A stretch of 64,000 bases of DNA, from positions 372,001-436,000 of the forward strand of contig NZ_CAJZAI010000004.1 of assembly GCF_914271435.1 (NCBI RefSeq), read 5' to 3'. Below, one piece after another: positions 1 through 9,641 of the stretch. The notes below the pieces were generated by a model. That model was not told where the DNA came from, ran no database searches, and worked only from the letters and a program-made list of their open reading frames with translations. Position 1 is the stretch's first letter. Every line of letters starts with the position of its first letter. Source of the DNA: Cupriavidus laharis. Lineage in GTDB: Bacteria > Pseudomonadota > Gammaproteobacteria > Burkholderiales > Burkholderiaceae. The position numbers and the translations under genes are program-made.

Positions 1-861
1 CGCCACGGCCTTGGCAATCGAGATCGACTGGCCCAGCGCGACGATCGTCAGCGCCGACGCAATGCCGAGCAGGTCCGGCACGCTGCGCCAGGAGATATCG
101 GGTACATGGAAGCTCGGGATGGCCGAGGGGATCGGTCCGACGACATTGACATGGTGTCCGCCACCCCAGCCGGTCCGGTTCAGCAGCAGGGCCACGCAGT
201 ATCCGGCCATGAGGCCAAGCAGCATGAACGGCAGCTGTTTGCCCAGGCGCTTGAATGCCAGCGTCGCGCCGAGCGTGACGGCGCCCACGGTGGCGGCGCC
301 CCAGTTGATGGCATCGACGTTGTCGAACAGGAAGCGCAGCACACCGAACGCGCTGGTGCCCGTGGGCACTGCCAGGCCGAACAGGTCCTTGAGCGCATAC
401 AGGCCGATCAGCGTGGCCGCGCCGCACGTGAAGCCGAGCAGCACAGAAGGCGAGATGAAGTTGGCGAGCGTGCCCAGCCGCAGCGTGCCGACCGCCAGCT
501 GCATCAGCCCGACCAGGATGGTGACCGCGAGCGCCAGCCCGATATACGCCGGGCTGCCCGCGAATGCCACGGGACTCAGCATGGCGAACAGTGCCAGCGA
601 GTTGGCGTTGGTCGGCCCTGACATCACGTGCCAGCTCGATCCGAACAGCGCGGCGACGATGCATGGCACCACGGCCGTGTAGATGCCGTACTCCGGCGGC
701 AGCCCCGCCAGCGTGGCAAAGGCCACGCCCTGCGGCAACACCAGCACGGCGCCGAGCAGTCCGGCCACCACATCCGCACGCAAGGTGGCTCGGGAGACGC
801 GTTGTGTCCAGGGAAGCAGGTGCTGCAGCCGGGCGGCGGGGCTGGTTGCGGAGGCAGTCAT
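1..861 (-). CDS. SulP-family anion (sulfate) permease, N-terminal part
   Basis: The gene runs off the left edge of the window, so only the first 287 codons are present and the C-terminal end (where a STAS domain would lie) cannot be seen. The protein starts MTASATSPAARLQ and then has the SulP hallmark around residues 40-75 (GVAFATLAGLPPEYGIYTA followed by SSWHVMSGPTNANSLA), with many hydrophobic segments. SulP/SLC26 proteins move sulfate or other anions such as bicarbonate across the inner membrane; the substrate cannot be told from sequence. The start is the ATG at 861. No partner gene is visible upstream: 862-1062 is non-coding and the next gene ends convergently in direction but is transcribed the same way. 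Confidence 0.8.
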   Translation of the reverse strand, partial: MTASATSPAARLQHLLPWTQRVSRATLRADVVAGLLGAVLVLPQGVAFATLAGLPPEYGIYTAVVPCIVAALFGSSWHVMSGPTNANSLALFAMLSPVAFAGSPAYIGLALAVTILVGLMQLAVGTLRLGTLANFISPSVLLGFTCGAATLIGLYALKDLFGLAVPTGTSAFGVLRFLFDNVDAINWGAATVGAVTLGATLAFKRLGKQLPFMLLGLMAGYCVALLLNRTGWGGGHHVNVVGPIPSAIPSFHVPDISWRSVPDLLGIASALTIVALGQSISIAKAVA

Positions 862-1062
862 TGGTTGGGCCGGATTTGCTTGCGGGCGTCGGCGGTGTGC
901 TGTGCCGTGGCCAGGCTGGCCGGTACAGCCGTGCAGGCCGGCCACGGCAGGCGGGGGAGGCGGTGATGGCGGGGGCAGGCCAGGGTCATGGCGGCAGTGT
1001 AGCCGTCCCCACCGTGCGCCGCGAGCCGGGCTTGCCCGGACTTGCGTGCGCGTGGCAGGCGG

Positions 1063-1890
1063 TCAGCCGCAGTTGAGCGTGGCCACGACCGGCGTGTGAT
1101 CGGACGGCTGCTCCCAGGCGCGCGGCACGCGGTCGATCACGCAGGCCGAGCAATTGCCGGCCAGCGCGGGCGACAGCAGGATGTGGTCGATGCGCAGGCC
1201 GGCATTGCGCCGGAACGCAAACATGCGGTAATCCCACCAGGAGAAGGTTTTCTCCGGCTGCTCGAACTTGCGGAAGGCATCGGCCAGTCCCAGTTCGACC
1301 AGCGCGGCAAACGCCGCGCGCTCCTGCGGCGAGACCAGGTTCTGGCCTTCCCACTTGGCGGGGTCGTGCACGTCGCGGTCTTCGGGCGCGATGTTGAAGT
1401 CGCCGAGCAGCGCGAGCCGCGGATACTTCACGAGTTCTTCGCGCAGCCACGCCGTCATGGCTTCGAGCCACTTCAGCTTGTAGACGAACTTGTCCGAGTC
1501 CAGTGCCTGCCCGTTCGGGAAATAGGCGCAGACCAGCCGGACGTCGCCGTACGTGGCGGCCACGACGCGCTGCTGCGCATCTTCAAAACCGGGGATGTTG
1601 CGCACCACATCGGTCGGGCCTGGCATGCTGGCATCGCGCGCGAGGATGGCAACGCCGTTGTACGTCTTCTGGCCCGTGTAGACGCTGTGGAACCCCGCGT
1701 TCTCCAGCTCCGCAAGCGGATACTTGTCGTCGGGCAGCTTCAGTTCCTGCAGGCACAGCGCGTCGATCGGCGCGCCGGCCTGCTCCTGTTCCGTCAGCCA
1801 TTGCAGCACCTGCGGCAGGCGGACCTTGAGCGAGTTGACGTTCCAGCTCGCGATGCGAAGCGGGCCGGAGGTAGGCAGGGCCGCGCTCAT
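1063..1890 (-). CDS. xthA: Exodeoxyribonuclease III (apurinic/apyrimidinic endonuclease)
   Basis: A 275-residue protein of the exonuclease III/endonuclease-exonuclease-phosphatase fold. Family motifs are in order: RIASWNVNSLKVRL near the N-terminus, CLQELKLPDDKYP (metal-binding Glu), GDFNIAPEDRDVHDP, RIDHILLSPAL and a C-terminal SDHTPVVATL (catalytic Asp-His). The family cuts DNA 5' to abasic sites and degrades 3' ends during base excision repair. The ATG start at 1890 overlaps the stop of the upstream oligopeptidase gene as ATGA, so the two are probably translationally coupled. The open frame extends upstream of 1890, but that extension lies inside the peptidase gene and lacks family sequence. 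Confidence 0.93.
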   Translation of the reverse strand: MSAALPTSGPLRIASWNVNSLKVRLPQVLQWLTEQEQAGAPIDALCLQELKLPDDKYPLAELENAGFHSVYTGQKTYNGVAILARDASMPGPTDVVRNIPGFEDAQQRVVAATYGDVRLVCAYFPNGQALDSDKFVYKLKWLEAMTAWLREELVKYPRLALLGDFNIAPEDRDVHDPAKWEGQNLVSPQERAAFAALVELGLADAFRKFEQPEKTFSWWDYRMFAFRRNAGLRIDHILLSPALAGNCSACVIDRVPRAWEQPSDHTPVVATLNCG

Positions 1891-3965
1891 GCCGCCATGC
1901 CTCCGTGGCGCAGCAGCGCATCGATCTGCGGCGCGCGGCCGCGGAACGCGACGAAGGAATCCATGGCGGGGCGGCTGCCGCCGACCGACAGGATCTCGCG
2001 CTGGTAGCGTGCGCCGGTTTCGCTGTCGAGCACCGTGCCCGAAAGCTGCGCGGCTTCCTCGAAGGCGGCGTACACGTCGGCCGACAGCACTTCTGCCCAC
2101 TTGTAGCTGTAGTAGCCCGCGGCATAGCCGCCGGCGAAGATGTGGCTGAAGGTATTGGGCCAGCGCGACAGCGGGTATTGCGGCACCACGTGCACGCGGT
2201 CGTTGATCTCGCGCGACAGGCCCAGCACGGTCTTCGCGCCCTGCGGGTCGAAGTCGGTGTGCAGGTGCATGTCGAATGACGAGAACACGATCTGGCGCAG
2301 CGTCATCATCCCGTTCTGGAAATTCTTGGCCGCCAGCATGCGGTCGAACAGCGCGCGCGGCAGCGGCTCGCCAGAGTCGACATGCTGCGTCATACCGGTC
2401 AGCACCTCATATTCCCAGCAGAAGTTCTCCATGAACTGGGACGGCAGTTCCACTGCATCCCACTCCACCCCGTTGATGCCGGACACGCCCAGCTCACCCA
2501 CCTGCGTCAGCATGTGGTGCAGGCCGTGGCCGAACTCGTGAAACAGCGTGATGACTTCGTCGTGCGTGAACAGCGCTGGCTTGTCGCCAACCGGTGCCGA
2601 GAAATTGCACGTGAGGTAGGCCACCGGCGTCTGCACCTTGCCGTCCGCGAGGATCTTGCGGCCCCGCGCGTCATCCATCCATGCCCCGCCGCGCTTGCCT
2701 TCGCGCGCGTAGAGGTCGATGTAGAACTGGGCCAGCAGCGTGCCGTCGGCCGCGTTCACGCGGAAGAAGCGCACGTCCTTGTGCCAGGTCTGCGACTGGT
2801 CGGGCTGGATCGTTACCGAGAACAGTCGTTCGACGGCGCCGAACAGGCCTTGCAGCACCTTGTGCTCGGGGAAGTACTGCTTCACCTCGTGTTCCGAGAA
2901 CGCATAGCGCTGCTGGCGCAGCTTTTCGGACGCGTAGGCCACGTCCCAGGGGGCCAGTTCAGCCAGCCCCAGCTCGGCGGCGGCGAAGGCCTTGAGCTCG
3001 GTCCAGTCCTGCTCGGCATACGGGCGTGCCTTGACCGCCAGTTCGTCGAGGAACTTCAGCACCTCGGCCGGCGATTCGGCCATCTTCGGCACCAGCGAGA
3101 CTTCGCCGTAGCACTGGTAGCCGAGCATCTGCGCTTCTTCGCGGCGCAGCGCGAGCTGCTCGCGCATATTGGCCGTGTTGTCCCAGTCGGACTGGCCGCT
3201 GCCGTATTGCGGGCCCTGTTCCGACGCACGGGTCACGTTTGCTTCATACAGGGTCTGGCGCAGCGCGCGGTCGTCCGCATACTGCAGCACGGGAAAATAG
3301 GACGGGAAGTGAAGCGTGAACTTCCAGCCGGCCTTGCCATCCTTCTCCGCCGCGTGGCGAGCGGCTTCCCTGGCATCCTCGGGCAGGCCGGACAGCCGCA
3401 CCGGGTCTTCGATGATCAGCGCGTAGGCGTTGGTGGCATCCAGCACATGGTCGGAGAACGCCTTGGACAGCTGCGCCTGCTGTTCCTGGATTTCGGCAAA
3501 ACGCGGCTTCTTGTCCTCGGGCAGTTCGGCGCCGCCCAGGCGGAAGCCGCGCAGTTCGTTCTCGATGAGCTGGTGGCGCGCGGCGCTCATGCCGGCGAAC
3601 TCGGGGCTGGCTGCAAGCGCCTTGTACTTTTCGTAGAGTGCCAGGCTCTGGCCCAGTGACGACCAGAACTCGGTCATGCGCGGCAGGTTCTCGGCGTGGG
3701 CCTTGCGCAGTTCCGGCGTATCGGCGACCGCGCTCAGGTGGCCGACCACGCCCCAGGCGCGGCCCAGCGGCTCGGTGGCGGCTTCCAGCGCTTCTACGGC
3801 ATTGGCCCAGTCGGACGGCGTGGCCGGGTCTTCAGCGCGCGCCACCGCCGCTTGCGCACGGTCAAGCAGCACATCCAGTGCCGGGCTGATGTGCTCGGGG
3901 CGGATCTCGGAGAAGCGCGGCAGGTCGGTGAAGTCCAGCAGTGGATTGTTGACGGCTTGGTCCAT
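1887..3965 (-). CDS. prlC: Oligopeptidase A (M3 family zinc metallopeptidase)
   Basis: A 692-residue M3 peptidase, close to the length of E. coli PrlC. The zinc site HEFGHGLHHMLTQ lies around residue 470, with the downstream ENFCWEYEVL segment carrying the expected third-ligand Glu. The family degrades short cytoplasmic peptides, including cleaved signal peptides. I chose the ATG at 3965 (MDQAVNNPLLDFTDLPRF), which gives the usual N-terminus of the family; the frame stays open upstream to 4058 with unrelated sequence. It overlaps xthA by ATGA and lies 105 bp downstream of folD, so the three genes may be one transcript. Confidence 0.93.
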   Translation of the reverse strand: MDQAVNNPLLDFTDLPRFSEIRPEHISPALDVLLDRAQAAVARAEDPATPSDWANAVEALEAATEPLGRAWGVVGHLSAVADTPELRKAHAENLPRMTEFWSSLGQSLALYEKYKALAASPEFAGMSAARHQLIENELRGFRLGGAELPEDKKPRFAEIQEQQAQLSKAFSDHVLDATNAYALIIEDPVRLSGLPEDAREAARHAAEKDGKAGWKFTLHFPSYFPVLQYADDRALRQTLYEANVTRASEQGPQYGSGQSDWDNTANMREQLALRREEAQMLGYQCYGEVSLVPKMAESPAEVLKFLDELAVKARPYAEQDWTELKAFAAAELGLAELAPWDVAYASEKLRQQRYAFSEHEVKQYFPEHKVLQGLFGAVERLFSVTIQPDQSQTWHKDVRFFRVNAADGTLLAQFYIDLYAREGKRGGAWMDDARGRKILADGKVQTPVAYLTCNFSAPVGDKPALFTHDEVITLFHEFGHGLHHMLTQVGELGVSGINGVEWDAVELPSQFMENFCWEYEVLTGMTQHVDSGEPLPRALFDRMLAAKNFQNGMMTLRQIVFSSFDMHLHTDFDPQGAKTVLGLSREINDRVHVVPQYPLSRWPNTFSHIFAGGYAAGYYSYKWAEVLSADVYAAFEEAAQLSGTVLDSETGARYQREILSVGGSRPAMDSFVAFRGRAPQIDALLRHGGMAA

Positions 3966-4070
3966 GGCGGTTCTCGGTTGTCTGGCCTGAAGAGGCAATG
4001 GCTTGCAGATGGGGGTAGCCCCGGTGCTTTTCCAGTGCCGTTGCGGCGCGTGCCGCAACGGCAGGGTGCC

Positions 4071-4922
<852 letters not shown>

Positions 4923-5099
4923 GGGGAGAAGGCGGGTTTGTGGCCGGGAGTGAAGGCGCCGTCGCGGGGCGGCGCCCGGCCGGCAGAGCTTAAAGGCGAA
5001 TTATACGGGGTGACGGGCGACCGTTCCGCCCGCGATGGCCGCGCGGCTGTTTGACCGCTGGCAAGCCGGGGCGCCCAGCGGCACTGGTAGCATCGCGGC

Positions 5100-5780
5100 A
5101 TGCACACCGCGCTCCCATCCCTGCTGTCCGATCCGCTGCTCATCTTCGTGGCCGTTGCCGGGCTCGGCTGGGCGTTGAGCCGCCGCCCCTGGCATCTGCT
5201 GCGGCGCGATTCCCTGCAGCATGCCTGGCTGGGTGCGATGGTGTTCGTGGCGCTGTTGTGGACGGTCCGCGCGACGCTGGTGGGCGGCCTCGTGATCCAG
5301 CTCCTGGGCGCCACGCTGATGGTGACCCTGTTCGGGCTGCCGCTGGCGCTCGTCTCGCTGTTCGTGGTCGACCTGGTATCGATGTTCGGTCTCGAGTACC
5401 TGGCCGGTCACAGCTGGGCCTCGTTCGACTGGCCTTCGCTCTGGGTGCGCTACGTCTGGCTGGCGTTGCTGCCGGCGCTGATTTCGGCCGTACTCCAGGG
5501 GCTTATGCGGCGCATGCTGCCACGGCATCCGTTCGTGTTCATCCTCGGGCACGGCTATTTCTGCGCGGGCCTGGCCGCCATGGGCGCGGGCGCGGCGGAG
5601 GCTGCCTGGCGGCACTGGATGGCACCCGGACTGCCGTTCAGCGCCGTCGACACGCTGGCGGCCATCGTCATCCTCGGCTTTGGCGAGGCGTTCCTGACCG
5701 GCATGCTGGTCGCCATCTTTGTGGTGTACCGGCCGCAATGGGTGGTGACGTTCCGCGACGAGGAATACCTGCGGCACTGA
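5100..5780 (+). CDS. Integral membrane protein, possibly ECF/CbiM-like permease
   Basis: A 226-residue very hydrophobic protein with about six membrane segments, starting MHTALPSLLSDPLLIFVAVAGLG. It resembles betaproteobacterial proteins that are annotated as energy-coupling-factor ABC transporter permeases (CbiM-like substrate-binding components). It lacks the clear N-terminal metal-binding His pattern of real CbiM, and no ATPase or CbiQ partner is nearby, so the transport role is unproven. It stands alone, divergent from folD and convergent with the response regulator gene. I am confident that it is a gene, less so about its function. Confidence 0.6.
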   Translation: MHTALPSLLSDPLLIFVAVAGLGWALSRRPWHLLRRDSLQHAWLGAMVFVALLWTVRATLVGGLVIQLLGATLMVTLFGLPLALVSLFVVDLVSMFGLEYLAGHSWASFDWPSLWVRYVWLALLPALISAVLQGLMRRMLPRHPFVFILGHGYFCAGLAAMGAGAAEAAWRHWMAPGLPFSAVDTLAAIVILGFGEAFLTGMLVAIFVVYRPQWVVTFRDEEYLRH

Positions 5781-5788
5781 GGGCGGTG

Positions 5789-5815
5789 CGGGAACGGCGG
5801 GAACGGCGGGAACGG
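5789..5815. repeat. Three tandem copies of a 9-bp unit
   Basis: Just after the membrane-protein stop there are three exact copies of CGGGAACGG (5789-5797, 5798-5806, 5807-5815). It is a short microsatellite-like tract in a 98-bp gap between convergent genes, with no sign of function. Confidence 0.8.
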
Positions 5816-5846
5816 CAGAGGCGGCGGGAAAAAGGGGAACAGGGCG

Positions 5847-5868
5847 TGCCCCGGCGGGCGCCGGGGCA
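5847..5868. terminator. Hairpin between convergent genes
   Basis: A perfect 9-bp stem, TGCCCCGGC (5847-5855) and GCCGGGGCA (5860-5868), with a 4-base loop, lies 11 bp from the response regulator stop. There is no immediate T-run on the plus strand; on the minus strand a C4T5 tract follows about 14 nt after the stem. It is a plausible bidirectional terminator, but not a textbook one. Confidence 0.5.
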
Positions 5869-5878
5869 GCTTGCCGGA

Positions 5879-6511
5879 TCAGCTGCTGCGCGACAGCGCC
5901 AGGCGCAGCAGGTCGGCCACGGTGTTGACGTTGAGCTTTTCCATGATGTTGGCGCGGTGCGCCTCCACGGTCTTGATGGAAATGCCCAGGTCGTCGGCGA
6001 TCTGCTTGTTCAGGCGGCCGGCCACGATGCGCTCCAGCACCTGCTGCTCGCGCGTCGTCAGCTTGCCCAGCAGGTCCTTGGCGGCGCGCTGCTCGCGGGC
6101 GGCCGAGTGGTCCGTGCGGGCCTTCTGCAGCATGCGCTCGACCAGCGCGCGCAGCTCCGACTCGTCGAACGGCTTCTCGATGAAGTCGATCGCGCCGCGC
6201 TTCATCGTGGACACGGCCATCGGCACATCGCCATGGCCGGTGATGAAGACGATGGGGATGTCGATATTCTCGGCAATCATGCGTTCCTGCAGTTCCGGGC
6301 CGCTCATGCCAGGCATGCGCACGTCGAGGATCACGCAGGAAACCTGGCTGGCGTCATAGGCCGCCAGGAACTGCTCGGCGCTGCTGAAGGCGCGTACCTG
6401 GTAGCCATTGCCCTCCAGCAGCCAGGTCAGCGAGTCGCGCATCGCTTCATCGTCGTCGACGATGAAGACGGTCTCGCCGCGGTGAGGGGCAGGGTTTGGC
6501 GTTGCGGTCAT
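5879..6511 (-). CDS. FixJ/NarL-type response regulator
   Basis: A 210-residue two-component regulator. The receiver domain (about 15-130) shows the acidic pocket DDDEAMRDS, the phosphoacceptor in CVILDVRMPGMSG and the Lys in DFIEKPFDESEL. The C-terminal LuxR-type helix-turn-helix is LTTREQQVLERIVAGRLNKQ followed by IADDLGISIKTVEAHRANIM. The start at 6511 (MTATPNPAP) has a good AGGAGA site a few bases upstream; the frame is open a little further upstream without one. It follows its probable partner kinase in the same direction, 120 bp downstream, and the pair diverges from the pyruvate dehydrogenase operon. Confidence 0.9.
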   Translation of the reverse strand: MTATPNPAPHRGETVFIVDDDEAMRDSLTWLLEGNGYQVRAFSSAEQFLAAYDASQVSCVILDVRMPGMSGPELQERMIAENIDIPIVFITGHGDVPMAVSTMKRGAIDFIEKPFDESELRALVERMLQKARTDHSAAREQRAAKDLLGKLTTREQQVLERIVAGRLNKQIADDLGISIKTVEAHRANIMEKLNVNTVADLLRLALSRSS

Positions 6512-6578
6512 GAAGTCTCCTGGGACAACCATTCATTTGCGGCAGAAGTGTAACCGGCCGCGGCGCTATGTAACAGAT

Positions 6579-6606
6579 CCGGCACCCCACCGGCGTGGGG
6601 TGCCGG
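6579..6606 (-). terminator. Strong 12-bp hairpin between kinase and regulator genes
   Basis: CCGGCACCCCAC (6579-6590) pairs perfectly with GTGGGGTGCCGG (6595-6606) around a 4-base loop CGGC. It sits in the 120-bp gap between the sensor kinase stop and the response regulator start. No T-run follows on the minus strand, so it may attenuate transcription or block RNA decay rather than end the transcript. Confidence 0.55.
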
Positions 6607-6631
6607 CCGTGCCATGATCGGGCGCGCGTGG

Positions 6632-9223
6632 TTATTGTTCGGACATGGCCGGCTGCAGCGGCAACATGATTTTAAACGTACAGCCGATGCCGTCGATATT
6701 GTTCTCGACCCACAACCTGCCCTGGTGGGATTCGATGATCGAGCGGCAGATGTTCAGGCCCATGCCCATGCCATCGGACTTGGTGCTGAAGAAGGGTTCG
6801 AACAGGCGCTCCTTGGTGGCTTCGTCCACGCCGGGGCCCTGGTCGATCACGTCGATGTGCACGTTGTTGCCGAACTCTCCCGGCTCCACGCGCGCGTGCA
6901 GGCGCACGACACCGCCGGCGCGCAGGGCCGGCAGGCCCGACATGGCCTCCACGGCATTCTTGAGCAGGTTGACCAGCACCTGCTCGATCAGCACCGGGTC
7001 CACGTAGATCATCATCGGCGGCGCGGGCAGCCGCGTCAGGATGGTCACGCGCCGGCGCGTGGCCTCCAGGTCGGCCAGGCCCACGGCGTCGGCGACGATG
7101 TCATGCAGCGAGGCCTCGCGCCGCTGCGGCTGGCTGCGCTTCACGAAGCCGCGGATACGGCTGATGATGGTGCCGGCGCGCACGGCCTGTGCCGAGGTCT
7201 TTTCCAGTACCGGGATCAGGTCTTCGGGCGTGCTGCGGCCTGAATGCAGCCGTGCCACCGCACCCATGCAGTAGTTGTTGATGGCGGCCAGCGGCTGGTT
7301 GAGTTCGTGCGCGAGCGACGACGCCATCTCGCCCATGGTGGTCAGGCGGCTCGTGAACTGCAGGCGCTCTTCATGCTGGCGGGCCATTTCCTCGGCGGCC
7401 TTGCGCACCGTGATATCGGTCGCGATCTGCATCTGTGCCAGGTGCCCGTCCACCCACTGTATATAGCGGCGGCGCACCTCGAACCACTTCTGCATGTCGG
7501 GCACGAACACCTCGCGCGCATCCGACGTATACGGCATCAGTTCGGAGGCGGGCAGGCCCGCGTACGCGTCGACGTAGTCGGTGTTGTCGCTCGAGACCTG
7601 GTCCTTGTCGACGTCGTCGCCGGCCAGCTTCAGGTGGCCCTCTGCCTCCCAGCCGAACAGCTGGCGGTAGTAGCGGTTGGCGAACAGCAGCTCGGCCTTG
7701 TCGGTGGCCAGCACGGACACCGCGGCGTCCAGGCTTTCCAGCACGGTGGTGAAGCGGTCGTGCGCGGCGGCCAGCTCTTCGCGCGCGCGCTTGGGTTCGG
7801 TGATGTCCGTCATCGAACTCATCCAGCCGGTGTGGCGGCCGCGGCTGTCCACCAGCGGCGACACGTACATGCGAGCAAAGAAGCCGGTGCCGTCGCGGCG
7901 CATCACGCGCATTTCATAGCCGCCGGCCGGGGACTTGCCCTGCAGCGTCAGGTCGATCTGCTTCTGCATTTCCTGCTGGTCGTTCGGCGGCCAGTAGGGG
8001 AAGGGCGGCAGGCGGCCGACCAGGTCGTTTTCCTGCCAGCCGGTCATGCGGCAGAACGCCGGGTTGACATAGGTGATGCGGCCTTTCAGGTCGAGCGCGC
8101 GCAGGCCGATCAGCATGGAGTTCTCCATGGCACGACGGAACGAGGTCTCGGCCAGCAGCGCGCGCTGCGCTTCGGAGCGGCGGCTGGTGTGCCGCCACAT
8201 GCTCCACAGGCTCCACAGCAGGAAGCAGGACAGCCCGACCACCAGCCACAGCAGCATGTTGTTGGGCAGGTTGGACGGCGGCGGGTAGGCGTCGGCGCGC
8301 AGCGACAGCGAATGGCCCGGCGGGTCGAGCAGGACTTCGTACGACAGCGCATTGCCAGGCACCGGGCGCAGCGAGGTGCTGGCGCGCGTCTGGTTGTTCT
8401 TGTCGATCAGCGAGAAGCGGTAGCGCTCGGTCAGCTCCGGCGGCAGCAGGTGCGTGAGGATGCCGTTGATGGAGTAGAGCGCGCCCAGCGTGCCGAGGAA
8501 TTCGTTGTCGCGCACGATCGGCACTTCCATCAGCATGAAGCTGTCGCCGCGGTCGTTGGTGAGCGGGCGGGAGTAGACCACGCGCTGGGTCTCTCGCGCG
8601 GCGTCGAAGGTGTCGAGCACCTCGGGTTCGAGCGGCTGGTCCTGGTTTTCGCGCAGCCGGGCCGCGAACTCCGAGGTGGACGGCAGCGACCAGCGCCCGC
8701 GGCGCGTGGCGTCGAGCCAGTTGATGAAGACGATCTCGGGGTTCTCGCGCAGGATTTCCTGCGCCGCGGTCCGGTATGCGCCCTGTTCGAGCTGCGCGGC
8801 GGCAATATCGCGCGCCAGCGAGGCAAGCTGGTCCTGGTTGCTCAGCAGGGACAGCCGTACGCGCTGCTGCGCCCACGCGGCGTCGCGGTACAGGGCGTCG
8901 CGCTGCTGCTGGCGCTCGGTCTCGTGCAGCGACCAGAGGATGACGCCCATCGCCGCGCTGAACAGCACGATGGCCACCAGCGGGATGAACATGAACCAGC
9001 TGGTGGCAACCAGGTTGCGCCAGCGCAGCCACCAGAGGCCGCGCGGCGGCGCAGCGACGGTGCCGCTGTCATCGGCCGGCGCCAGGGCTTCGATTGTGCC
9101 CAGCGTGCCGGCCGGCGGCGTGGCGTGCGCGCCGTCGCCCCCGGCTGCCCTGGCCGTATCGGAGGCGGTAGGGGGGAGGATGGCTGCGCGCAGGCTGGAC
9201 AGGAAACGATCGAAAAACGACAT
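6632..9223 (-). CDS. PAS-domain sensor histidine kinase (FixL-like), membrane bound
   Basis: An 863-residue kinase. A first membrane segment is near residues 73-99 (SWFMFIPLVAIVLFSAAMG), a second near 320-340 (MLLWLVVGLSCFLLWSLW), with about 220 residues of probable periplasmic sensor between. Then come two PAS domains (NSMLIGLRALDLKGRITYVN and the region around TTVLESLDAAVSVLATDKAE) with PAC-type tails. The kinase core has the H-box GEMASSLAHELNQPLAA, an N-box LVNLLKNAVEAM, G1 DQGPGVDEA and G2 GMGMGLNICRSII. The signal is unknown. It is the first gene of a pair with the downstream response regulator and lies divergent to aceE, so control of central carbon flux is a reasonable guess, not shown. 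Confidence 0.88.
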   Translation of the reverse strand: MSFFDRFLSSLRAAILPPTASDTARAAGGDGAHATPPAGTLGTIEALAPADDSGTVAAPPRGLWWLRWRNLVATSWFMFIPLVAIVLFSAAMGVILWSLHETERQQQRDALYRDAAWAQQRVRLSLLSNQDQLASLARDIAAAQLEQGAYRTAAQEILRENPEIVFINWLDATRRGRWSLPSTSEFAARLRENQDQPLEPEVLDTFDAARETQRVVYSRPLTNDRGDSFMLMEVPIVRDNEFLGTLGALYSINGILTHLLPPELTERYRFSLIDKNNQTRASTSLRPVPGNALSYEVLLDPPGHSLSLRADAYPPPSNLPNNMLLWLVVGLSCFLLWSLWSMWRHTSRRSEAQRALLAETSFRRAMENSMLIGLRALDLKGRITYVNPAFCRMTGWQENDLVGRLPPFPYWPPNDQQEMQKQIDLTLQGKSPAGGYEMRVMRRDGTGFFARMYVSPLVDSRGRHTGWMSSMTDITEPKRAREELAAAHDRFTTVLESLDAAVSVLATDKAELLFANRYYRQLFGWEAEGHLKLAGDDVDKDQVSSDNTDYVDAYAGLPASELMPYTSDAREVFVPDMQKWFEVRRRYIQWVDGHLAQMQIATDITVRKAAEEMARQHEERLQFTSRLTTMGEMASSLAHELNQPLAAINNYCMGAVARLHSGRSTPEDLIPVLEKTSAQAVRAGTIISRIRGFVKRSQPQRREASLHDIVADAVGLADLEATRRRVTILTRLPAPPMMIYVDPVLIEQVLVNLLKNAVEAMSGLPALRAGGVVRLHARVEPGEFGNNVHIDVIDQGPGVDEATKERLFEPFFSTKSDGMGMGLNICRSIIESHQGRLWVENNIDGIGCTFKIMLPLQPAMSEQ

Positions 9224-9641
9224 GACAGGGATTGACGGCTGACCGGCCAGTGTAGCGGGATTATTGCAGTGCGTCGCTTGGGGAAAGCGCCAATGAAATC
9301 AAGGAAATGACTGGCGACGCGGCCGGGCTTGACCCGTATGGGCTACCGCAGCGGGGGTGGAGGATGGTGCGCCGCGATAATATTTCACATTATAAAAAAC
9401 GATATCGCAATTTGAAAATTTAGCTTGTGCTGGCCTTTCGGCTTCCATAGAATCGGTTCGACCAAAAACGCGGGCGGTAACCATGCGCCTGTCGCGCGGA
9501 GGGTTCGGAACAGGACTCCCGGCGGCGGCTACCGATGCAAGGCGCTGCGGCGACGCATCCGCACAAGTCATACCCCGTCACCCCCGGGGCCCGAATGCCA
9601 ACAGCCAGGGCCCGGGAGCAGGAATTCACCAGGAGACAGTC
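9224..9641. promoter_or_regulatory. Intergenic region between sensor kinase and aceE
   Basis: This 418-bp divergent region holds no convincing gene. It has an AT-rich island at about 9376-9423 that stands out from the GC-rich surroundings and contains small palindromes such as CGATATCG. A sigma-70-like promoter for aceE can be drawn as TTGTGC (9425-9430), 17-bp spacer, TAGAAT (9448-9453), about 190 bp before the aceE start; the long leader that results (about 180 nt) shows no recognised riboswitch. Confidence 0.4.

Noticed and set aside
9376..9423. AT-rich stretch before aceE considered as a phage or plasmid attachment site
   Set aside because: It is short, lies in a promoter region and has no associated mobile genes.
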